This document shows, piece by piece, positions 15,181-20,912 of a DNA stretch of 20,912 bases. A program made the position numbers and the translations under genes. The notes beneath the pieces are model-generated. The model was given only the letters and a program-made list of their open reading frames with translations, made no database searches and was not told the DNA's origin. Each line of letters starts with the position of its first letter. Position 1 is the stretch's first letter. The DNA is from CAZLAK01 sp964557545 (GTDB lineage Bacteria; Bacillota; Desulfotomaculia; Desulfotomaculales; Pelotomaculaceae): positions 1 through 20,912 of the forward strand of contig CAZLAK010000028.1 of NCBI GenBank assembly GCA_964557545.1. Reading direction: 5' to 3'.

Positions 15181-16563
15181 ATGAACCCCCGTGTTTTTAA
15201 AATGTACGATATAAGAGGAGTAGCCGATGCGGACTTTCCCGACGGCGAGGCGGAGCGGCTCGGCCGCGCCCTGGGGGCCTATTTTTTGCCGCGCGGCCAC
15301 CGGCGGGTGATAGTGGGGCGAGATAACCGGCGTCACTCCCTGCGCCTGCGGAACGCCGTGACGCGGGGACTTGTCGCGGCCGGCTGTGATGTGCTGGACG
15401 TGGGAGAGGTCATCACGCCCGTTTTTTATTTTGCCCATCACCTGTACGGGTGCAAGGCCGGGGTAATGATCACCGCCAGCCACAACCCGCCGCAGGACAA
15501 CGGCTTTAAGATTTTCTGCGGGGAAGGCACCATTTACGGGGAAGAAATCCAGCGCCTAAGGCTGATTTTAGAGGAGGGCAATTTTCCCTGCGGGCAGGGT
15601 CAGGTATTTTATGCCGACCCCCAAGGCGACTATATTAATTACATAACCGAGCGCGTCCGCTTAGAGCGGCCCTTGAAGGTAGCGGTGGACGCCGGAAACG
15701 GCACGGCCGGGCCGGTGGCGGTCAAGCTGATGCGGGCCTTGGGCTGTGACGTCCTCCCCCTGTACTGCGATCCCGATCCTTCTTTCCCCAACCACCACCC
15801 CGATCCCACGGTATTGGAAAACTTAAAAGACTTAATGCGCCTGGTGCGGGAAGCGCAGGCGGATGTGGGTTTTAGCTTTGACGGCGACGGGGACCGGCTG
15901 GGCGTGGTGGACGAGAAGGGGCGGGTGATCTGGGGCGATGTGCTGCAGGTGCTGTTCTGGCGGGAGATCCTGCCCCGCTTTCCGGGCGCGCCGGGCATTG
16001 TGGAGGTCAAGTGCAGCCAGGTCTTGTTCGATGAGATCGCCCGCTTGGGGGGAAAGCCTTTCTTTTATAGGACCGGCCACTCCCTCATTAAGGCCAAAAT
16101 GCGGGAGACGGGGGCTCCCTTTACGGGGGAAATGTCCGGGCATTTCTTCTTCGCCGACGAGTATTTCGGGTTTGACGACGCGCCTTACGCCGCGGCCCGC
16201 CTGTTGAGGATCATGGCCCGCTCCAAAAAGCCCTTGTCGGAGCTTCTGGCGGACATCCCAATGCCGTTTTCCACCCCCGAAATCCGAATCCCCTGCGAGG
16301 AAGAGCGAAAAGCGGAAGCGGTAAAGCACGTTATCGAGTCTTTTCGCCGTGAAGGCTATGAGGTAATAGATGTGGACGGCGCGCGCGTCCAGTTCCCTTT
16401 TGGCTGGGGCCTGGTCCGGGCTTCCAACACCCAGCCGGTGCTGGTAGCCAGGTGCGAGGCAAAGAGTTTGGCGGAGCTGAAAGAGATTGCGGCCAGACTT
16501 AAAGACGCCCTCATCCGCGCGGGGGTAAAGGATTTCCCGTGGGTTTTTCCGGGGGAGGAGTAG
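15181..16563 (+). CDS. manB: Phosphomannomutase/phosphoglucomutase
   Basis: Converts mannose-6-phosphate to mannose-1-phosphate, the step before ManC; many members also act on glucose phosphates. 460 residues, a normal length. ATG 15181 follows GGGGAGAAAGGCGGGG and an in-frame stop at 15178. All four functional loops are present: the phosphoserine loop VMITASHNPPQDNG (S100), the metal loop FDGDGDR (234-239), the sugar loop TGEMSGH (316-321) and the phosphate-binding RASNTQP near the C-terminus. It begins with MYDIRG, as usual for the alpha-D-phosphohexomutase superfamily. It sits 26 bases after manC, in the same operon. The opposite-strand open frame over its 3' half is not a gene. Confidence 0.95.
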   Translation: MNPRVFKMYDIRGVADADFPDGEAERLGRALGAYFLPRGHRRVIVGRDNRRHSLRLRNAVTRGLVAAGCDVLDVGEVITPVFYFAHHLYGCKAGVMITASHNPPQDNGFKIFCGEGTIYGEEIQRLRLILEEGNFPCGQGQVFYADPQGDYINYITERVRLERPLKVAVDAGNGTAGPVAVKLMRALGCDVLPLYCDPDPSFPNHHPDPTVLENLKDLMRLVREAQADVGFSFDGDGDRLGVVDEKGRVIWGDVLQVLFWREILPRFPGAPGIVEVKCSQVLFDEIARLGGKPFFYRTGHSLIKAKMRETGAPFTGEMSGHFFFADEYFGFDDAPYAAARLLRIMARSKKPLSELLADIPMPFSTPEIRIPCEEERKAEAVKHVIESFRREGYEVIDVDGARVQFPFGWGLVRASNTQPVLVARCEAKSLAELKEIAARLKDALIRAGVKDFPWVFPGEE

Positions 16564-16572
16564 GCTGAAATT

Positions 16573-16704
16573 ATGAAGTATTTTTCGGCTGCGAGAATAT
16601 TTTGCGACCGCCAGTTTTTGATCCGCTGGCTGGCGGTGCTCTTGTGGCTGTCCGTGGTTGCCCACTTTTCGGCCCAGCCCTTGATCTTTTTAGGGCAGAA
16701 TTAA
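16573..16704 (+). pseudogene. VanZ-like N-terminal stub, 43 residues
   Basis: ATG 16573 lies 9 bases after manB, with GGAGGAG at 16553-16559, and reads to TAA 16702. The peptide has a basic start, then RWLAVLLWLSVVAHFSAQP, which resembles the first membrane helix and the W-x(n)-FS-x-QP motif of VanZ-like proteins. Those are normally 100 or more residues with four helices, so this is the beginning of a gene whose rest is missing. The sequence turns AT-rich immediately after the stop, which suggests the 3' part was replaced. A genuine single-helix peptide is the alternative. Confidence 0.5.
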
Positions 16705-16817
16705 AATCCGATAAAATTTTTCTATAAAGGAAGGATTTTTAAAAAGAAAAATGAAGTATTTACCACAAACATTTGTTCTGAAGAAATCTTGGCGGATAGG
16801 AGTTGGTAAAACATTGC

Positions 16818-18251
16818 ATGATTAAGGGAACATTTAAAGACGGGGTTATAATTCCTGATACCCCATTAAATTATGAAAATGGAACTAGGCTTTATCTTTA
16901 TATAGTAGGCCATCGGCAAAAAGAAGAAGATTACCCTTATTGGTTTCGTGATCCGGTCCACGGTTTTATTAAAGTCTCTGCTAAGGAAAAAGAGATAATC
17001 GATCATCCGTATTTTCAGAGATTACGCCGGATAAAGCAATTAGGAATGACTCATTACGTTTATCACGGTGCCGAGCACAACCGTTTTGGCCATTCATTGG
17101 GTGTAATGGAATTGGCTACCCGGGCAATTGATTTGCTTTGGGAAAAACACGCCAGTTTATTGCAATGGACGCCATTAGAGAGACGATATATCAGGCAATT
17201 AGTACGTCTGGCAGCACTTCTCCACGACCTGGGGCATCCGCCGTTTTCGCATGTAGCCGAAAGTCTTTTGCCGGAAAAAAAGAAGTTGCCCGGAGGGAAA
17301 TCTAACGAGGAGAAGCCGGCAAAGCACGAAGATTATACGAGGGTTATTTTACTTCATTCGGAGTTAAAAGATTATATTGAAAAACTTTTTGCTGATATCC
17401 AATTGAGAGCAGAAGATGTATGGGCTTTAATTAAGGGAACGGCGGTTAGATATCCTTTTCCTTTAAGAGAAAACTTCGTTGATCCCGCAGTCTTGTTGAC
17501 CCAGCTGATTTCTGGCGAACTCGATGTTGACCGGATGGACTATTTGCTTAGAGATTCTCTTTATTGTGGCGTAGCTTATGGGAAGTTTGATGTGGATCGG
17601 CTTATTTCCTGCTTGACCATAAATATGGAAAATGGAAACGCGGAGCTGGCTATTGAAGACGGCGGGGTTTATGCCGTAGAAGGGCTTTTGATTGCCCGTT
17701 ATCACATGTTTTTGCAAGTATACTTTCATGATATTCGCCGCATTTATGACTATATATTAACCAGATATCTGGCTTCAAAGTTGCCTGGAGGCAAGTTCCC
17801 AGTTGATATTGATAATTTCTTAAAGCTGGACGATTCTAGAGTGGAGAGTTGGATTACGGAAGATTTTGAAAAAAATGAATGGGCAAACCGGCTTTATTAC
17901 CGAAGGCACTTAAAACTTTTACGTGAAACAGCACACCATCCATCGAAAGGAGAACTCGAGTTTATTCAGGCAAAGAAAAAGTTCTTAGAAAGCAAAGGAG
18001 TAAGAGAGTTATATCTTGATGACGGAGCAGAAGGGATTTTAACCAAATTAAAACCAATGCGGTATACAGATGAAGAAGAAAGAAAAATATATGTTATTAA
18101 AGAAAATGGTGAAAAAGTGCCGCTGCAAGAAGTATCCAAGGTAATTGAAAAAATAAATGAGGAAATAAAACTTTGGCGGCTTTACTGTCATGAGGATGAT
18201 GAATTAAAAGCAAAACAGATACTTAAAGAAGAACTGGAGGCAGAGAATTAA
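16818..18251 (+). CDS. HD-domain phosphohydrolase (YwfO/dGTPase-like, COG1078 type) with antitoxin-like N-terminal extension
   Basis: ATG 16818 (477 residues) is preferred to TTG 16803, which touches its own AGGAG site (16798-16802). Residues 1 to 30 (MIKGTFKDGVIIPDTPL, then GTRLYLYIV) resemble the short DUF104-type antitoxin fold and are absent from ordinary YwfO proteins. The HD core follows: WFRDPVHGFIKV, FQRLRRIKQLGMTHYVYHGA, EHNRFGHSLGVMELA, LAALLHDLGHPPFSHVAE (the HD pair at about 136-137) and GELDVDRMDYLLRDS with the distal aspartate. All metal-binding residues appear intact, so it is probably active on a nucleotide; related enzymes cleave dNTPs or (p)ppGpp-like molecules. The C-terminal 150 residues are charged and helical. 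The next gene starts immediately after its stop, matching the adjacent ywfO and ywgA of Bacillus subtilis. Confidence 0.88.
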   Translation: MIKGTFKDGVIIPDTPLNYENGTRLYLYIVGHRQKEEDYPYWFRDPVHGFIKVSAKEKEIIDHPYFQRLRRIKQLGMTHYVYHGAEHNRFGHSLGVMELATRAIDLLWEKHASLLQWTPLERRYIRQLVRLAALLHDLGHPPFSHVAESLLPEKKKLPGGKSNEEKPAKHEDYTRVILLHSELKDYIEKLFADIQLRAEDVWALIKGTAVRYPFPLRENFVDPAVLLTQLISGELDVDRMDYLLRDSLYCGVAYGKFDVDRLISCLTINMENGNAELAIEDGGVYAVEGLLIARYHMFLQVYFHDIRRIYDYILTRYLASKLPGGKFPVDIDNFLKLDDSRVESWITEDFEKNEWANRLYYRRHLKLLRETAHHPSKGELEFIQAKKKFLESKGVRELYLDDGAEGILTKLKPMRYTDEEERKIYVIKENGEKVPLQEVSKVIEKINEEIKLWRLYCHEDDELKAKQILKEELEAEN

Positions 18252-18761
18252 ATGAGAGAGGATTATAAGCTGATTAATTTAATAAAAGAATTTTTTCATC
18301 AAATAGGAAAGGCGGTACCGGGGAAAAAAGCTTTACAAAAATTGGTATATTTTGGCCAGGTAGAAGGTTTACATTTGGGATTTGATTACATTCTCTATAA
18401 ATACGGTCCGTACAGCTACGAATTAGAAGATAAAATAAAGGAAATGGAGTTTTTCGAGTTTATCCAGGTCACTCCTGATGATTTGGGCTATAAAATCACT
18501 TGTGCGGTGGACGTGCCCCCTCTTACCGGCGAAGAAAAAAGAATAGCCGAGAGGGTAATTCAAAGGTATGGTGCATTTAGTCCACGGGAACTCGAACTTT
18601 TTTCTACAGTGCATTTTATAGCTGTAGATATGTTAGATATTTATAAAGAAAACGATCCGGGGGAAATAGTGGCGCGGGTAAAATCCATAAAACGTGATAA
18701 ATATTCCTGGGAAGAAATCGAATCTGCTTATCAGGTTTTGAAAGAGTGGCAGTTGATTTAG
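18252..18761 (+). CDS. YwgA/Panacea-like protein, partner of the HD phosphohydrolase
   Basis: A 169-residue soluble protein. ATG 18252 directly follows the HD-gene stop, with GGAGG at 18236-18240, so the two are certainly co-transcribed. The N-terminal region GKKALQKLVYFGQVEGLHLG, then YILYKYGPYSYELEDKIKEME, matches the winged-helix-like pattern (K-LQKL-Y, then YGPYS) shared by the YwgA family and the Panacea/SocA antitoxin-associated domain. The middle is a small beta section, and the C-terminus is helical (EEKRIAERVIQRYGAFSPRE). No catalytic motif is seen. In Panacea-type antitoxins this fold binds and neutralises a partner protein. Whether it restrains the HD enzyme here is an inference. 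Its G+C is lower than that of the mannose genes. Confidence 0.75.
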   Translation: MREDYKLINLIKEFFHQIGKAVPGKKALQKLVYFGQVEGLHLGFDYILYKYGPYSYELEDKIKEMEFFEFIQVTPDDLGYKITCAVDVPPLTGEEKRIAERVIQRYGAFSPRELELFSTVHFIAVDMLDIYKENDPGEIVARVKSIKRDKYSWEEIESAYQVLKEWQLI

Positions 18762-18811
18762 TTAAAATGACTATATAGAGACATTGCCAAAGGTAAAAAG
18801 TGAAATAAGCA

Positions 18812-19238
18812 ATGTTTATAAGGAACGGCGGTTTGGCCCTGGCCACCTCCATAGCGGCACTGGTAGGCTGGGCGTTGCTGTTATTTTTTTTTAAGGCGGC
18901 GCTTTGGTCGCCTGGGCGGGCGCTACTTCGTAGGTTAGACGGCCAAGGTAACCGTGGCGGCCCTGGCAATGGGCGCAGTAGTATGGCGGCTTAACGCGGC
19001 GGTGGAATTGCCTTTTGTGAAGGCGGTACAATATGCGGCCTATTTCCTGGGTAATGGCCTGGCAAGGTTTGCCGTTTTGGGCCTGCGGCTTGGTATGCTT
19101 GTCTTTGTTGGCGCCGCGGTGTATGCCGGCGCCTGCCGGCTCCTCGGCGTTAGGGAGATGTTTTACGTGTGGGGGCTGGTCGGTGAAATGATGGGGCGGT
19201 TGTACCGGCGGAGAGAAAAAAGCGGTGCAAGTTACTAA
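18812..19238 (+). pseudogene. Small membrane protein of unknown family, apparently frameshifted
   Basis: From ATG 18812 the frame gives MFIRNGGLALATSIAALVGW, a membrane helix ending in three Phe codons on a T9 run (18884-18892), then WSPGRALLRRLDG. After about 18940 the sensible sequence moves to the next frame: KVTVAALAMGAVVWRLN, VELPFVKAVQYAAYFLGNG, VLGLRLGMLVFVGAAVYAGA and a basic end, VGEMMGRLYRRREKS, to TAA 19236. Joined, this would be a protein of about 140 residues with three or four helices. No family is recognised. Either a base is wrong in the assembly or the gene has decayed; two separate small genes are less likely. Confidence 0.5.
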
Positions 19239-19250
19239 CGGTTGGCGGGT

Positions 19251-19394
19251 GTGTTGAAAATGCAGTTGTTTGCCCTTTTGCTGAAGAGGGGTGGAAACGG
19301 CCAAGGCGGCATAAGCGTCCTTATGACCCAAGCTTATGTGCGTAAAAGCCGGGGCATTAACCTTTTCTTTATGCGGCCGCAGATTTTAGATTAG
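19251..19394 (+). CDS. Hypothetical 47-residue ORF
   Basis: Open from GTG 19251 (or ATG 19260) to TAG 19392, filling most of the gap before the epimerase. The peptide starts MLKMQLFALLLKRGG and includes YVRKSRGINLFFMRP. It is basic, with no clear helix or motif. The upstream GGCGGG is a weak ribosome site. The ORF could be real, a remnant or chance. No other feature is seen between 19239 and 19402. Confidence 0.2.
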   Translation: MLKMQLFALLLKRGGNGQGGISVLMTQAYVRKSRGINLFFMRPQILD

Positions 19395-19416
19395 AATTTA
19401 TAAGGAGGGTTTTGCT

Positions 19417-20451
19417 TTGCGAGTGTTGGTGACGGGGGGAGCGGGGTTTATCGGATCTCACCTGGTCGATGCACTGGTCGCCGAAGGGCACCGCGTAGCG
19501 GTGGTGGACGATTTGAGCAGCGGAAAAGAAAAAAACTTGAACCCGGACGCCAGGTTTTACCGCCTCGACATCTGCTCTCCCGAACTGGAGAAGGTCTTCC
19601 GTGACGAAAAAATCGAATTTGTGAACCACCACGCGGCCCAGATCGACGTGCGCCGCTCCGTGGCCGACCCCAGGGAGGACGCCCGGGTGAACATCCAGGG
19701 CCTATTAAACATTTTGGACAACTGCCGCCGCTTTCAAGTGCAAGGCTTGGTGTTTGCCTCTTCGGGCGGCGTGGTTTACGGGGAGCCGCAGGACCTGCCG
19801 GTGGTCGAGGACTATCCAAAAGGGCCGCTTTCGCCCTACGGGGTGAGCAAGCTGAGCTCGGAGTATTACCTTTACTGCTTTGCCCAGGTTATGGGCCTGC
19901 CCTATGTGGCCCTGCGCTACGGAAACGTTTACGGGCCGCGGCAGGACCCCCACGGGGAGGCGGGGGTGGTGGCCATCTTCGGGCTGAAGATGCTGGCGGG
20001 AGAAACGCCGGTGATCTACGGCGACGGCGAGCAGCTGCGGGACTACGTGTACGTGGGGGACGTGGTGCAGGCCAATTTGCTGGCCATGAGGAGGCTTTTG
20101 GACGGGCGGGACAAAAAGGGCGTCCCGGGCAACGGGGGCGGCGCTGCCTGCGCCGGTGCGCCGGGGAAAAGCGCATTGGCGCCCGGCATGCCCGGCATAG
20201 ACGGCCCGGCCTACAACATCGGCACCGGGGTGGGGACCTCCGTGAACCAGCTTTTTGACCTCCTGCGCGACCTCACCGGGTACCGCGGGGAAGCGCAGCG
20301 CGGCCCCGAGCGGCCGGGGGAACTGCGCCGCATCTACCTCGACTGCAGCCGGGCCTTTCGGGAGCTGGGCTGGCGGCCGAAAGTTTCCTTACGCGAGGGC
20401 CTTGGCCGCACCGTGGAATTCCTGGCCGCTGCCGCCCACTCAGCTTGTTAA
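19417..20451 (+). CDS. galE: NAD-dependent sugar epimerase, UDP-glucose 4-epimerase type
   Basis: An extended short-chain dehydrogenase of 344 residues that probably interconverts UDP-glucose and UDP-galactose, giving galactose for the glycan. TTG 19417 is supported by AAGGAGG at 19402-19408, eight bases away. The NAD fold begins VLVTGGAGFIGSHL (glycine motif at 7-14), with VVDDLSSG following. The catalytic set is the Ser of ASSGGVVYG (115-116) and Tyr141/Lys145 in SPYGVSK. RYGNVYGPRQDPHGEAGVV and GDGEQLRDYVYVGDV are typical of this GalE subgroup. Between residues 230 and 262 there is a Gly/Ala/Pro-rich insertion (GVPGNGGGAACAGAPGKS), after which AYNIGTG resumes the family pattern. The substrate could also be a UDP-N-acetyl sugar. 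Confidence 0.88.
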   Translation: MRVLVTGGAGFIGSHLVDALVAEGHRVAVVDDLSSGKEKNLNPDARFYRLDICSPELEKVFRDEKIEFVNHHAAQIDVRRSVADPREDARVNIQGLLNILDNCRRFQVQGLVFASSGGVVYGEPQDLPVVEDYPKGPLSPYGVSKLSSEYYLYCFAQVMGLPYVALRYGNVYGPRQDPHGEAGVVAIFGLKMLAGETPVIYGDGEQLRDYVYVGDVVQANLLAMRRLLDGRDKKGVPGNGGGAACAGAPGKSALAPGMPGIDGPAYNIGTGVGTSVNQLFDLLRDLTGYRGEAQRGPERPGELRRIYLDCSRAFRELGWRPKVSLREGLGRTVEFLAAAAHSAC

Positions 20452-20494
20452 CTGAGGAGGCGGGGGCTTAAGCCGATTTTGTGCGCCTTTAACG

Positions 20495-20875
20495 TTAAAT
20501 CAGCCAGCCTTCGAAAATGTTTTCTAAAGAGACGGAAAAACCTGAAAGTACGGCGGAAGAGATGTTGCCGGTTTTTTCTGCTTCGCCGTGAAGGTAGAAT
20601 TTGCCGTTTTTAAGCACAAAGACCTGTACCGATTTTTCTTCGGGATCTACAATCCAGTATTCCTGGACACCGCGCCGCTCGTAAACTTTAAATTTTTTGC
20701 GCAGGTCGTAATAAGCGGTTGCGGGAGACAGGATCTCCACCACTAAGTCGGGGGCGCCGTTTATCCGCTGGGGCTCAATAATATTCATTCTTTCTCTTGA
20801 AATGTAGACAATATCTGGCTGGTAGGTTTCAGTCTCTTCTAGGTAGACATCTGTGGGGGTGTTGATCGTCAACAC
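20495..20875 (-). CDS. Uma2-family (PD-(D/E)xK-like) protein, 5' truncated
   Basis: The only reverse-strand gene. The readable part matches the second two-thirds of Uma2/DUF820 proteins: TPTDVYLEE, YQPDIVYISRERMN, GAPDLVVEILSPAT, then DLRKKFKVYERRGVQEYWIV. The nuclease-like D, E and K residues are there. Uma2 proteins are usually about 180 to 200 residues, and the first 60 to 70 are missing. In their place, from about 20859 on, lies what looks like the end of an insertion sequence. The frame stays open through it (from GTG 20875 and on to the window edge), but that portion is not Uma2. Function of the family is not well settled; members occur in many copies in cyanobacteria and in thermophilic bacteria. 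It is probably inactive. Confidence 0.75.
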   Translation of the reverse strand: MLTINTPTDVYLEETETYQPDIVYISRERMNIIEPQRINGAPDLVVEILSPATAYYDLRKKFKVYERRGVQEYWIVDPEEKSVQVFVLKNGKFYLHGEAEKTGNISSAVLSGFSVSLENIFEGWLI

Positions 20876-20912
20876 TTTTGACCCACTATATGCAAATAAA
20901 ATTGACCCACCT
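20859..20912. mobile_element. Probable IS21-type insertion-sequence end, continuing past the window
   Basis: On the reverse strand the edge contains TGGGTCAATTTT, then 23 bases later TGGGTCAAAAGTG, and ends with ACA, the complement of a TGT start. IS21-family ends carry several copies of such TGGGTCA-like repeats and begin with TG. A perfect palindrome (GTGTTGA, TCG, TCAACAC) covers 20859-20875. The junction coincides with the place where the Uma2 homology stops. No transposase is within the window. Confidence 0.45.

Noticed and set aside
15832..16665. 277-codon open frame on the reverse strand
   Set aside because: It is antisense to manB, whose motifs are complete; the frame is a by-product of GC-biased codons.
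20461..20485. Possible terminator at the GGCTTAAGCC palindrome after the epimerase
   Set aside because: The palindrome has no loop, and no run of T follows on either strand.

Overview
The window looks like a surface-polysaccharide (capsule or O-antigen-like) gene cluster from an anaerobic, probably thermophilic Firmicute of the Clostridia/Desulfotomaculum kind. That placement is an inference from strong purine-rich Shine-Dalgarno sites, frequent TTG and GTG starts, GC-rich housekeeping-like genes and a YwfO/YwgA-type gene pair. No rRNA, tRNA or CRISPR array was seen. A run of exactly 100 N shows the sequence is a scaffold from a draft or metagenome assembly. All genes point rightwards except a broken Uma2-family gene at the right edge.

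Layout. (1) 1-7636: the 3' part of a polysaccharide glycosyl/glycerophosphotransferase-like gene, a Wzx-type flippase, a hexapeptide acyltransferase broken at an 11-base G tract, the 5' part of a FemAB/GNAT-like acyltransferase running into the gap, a NodB-type polysaccharide deacetylase, UDP-GlcNAc 2-epimerase (wecB) and a glycosyltransferase. (2) 7637-11739: a mobile and very AT-rich stretch. It holds a complete IS4-family element with inverted repeats and a 10-bp target duplication, a Wzy-like polymerase of strikingly low G+C, and a decayed IS3-family transposase. (3) 11740-16704: two GT4 glycosyltransferases, manC and manB, then a VanZ-like stub. The first glycosyltransferase changes from about one-third to about two-thirds G+C inside the reading frame, next to its most conserved motif, so the gene is probably a recombination chimera. 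(4) 16705-18761: an HD-domain phosphohydrolase with an antitoxin-like N-terminal extension, followed 0 bp later by a YwgA/Panacea-like protein. (5) 18762-20912: a frameshifted small membrane protein, a GalE-type epimerase and a Uma2 gene cut by what looks like an IS21-type end.

How the genes fit together. WecB makes UDP-ManNAc from UDP-GlcNAc, and ManB plus ManC make GDP-mannose from mannose-6-phosphate. The GalE-like enzyme probably interconverts UDP-glucose and UDP-galactose. The three or four glycosyltransferases would build a repeat unit, the acyltransferases and the deacetylase would decorate it, Wzx would flip it and Wzy would polymerise it. The polymerase is flanked by one fresh and one dead insertion sequence and followed by a mosaic glycosyltransferase, which suggests that the specificity-determining middle of the locus has been exchanged. 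The best candidate for an under-described system is the HD hydrolase/YwgA pair. The best candidate for a phase switch is the G11 tract.
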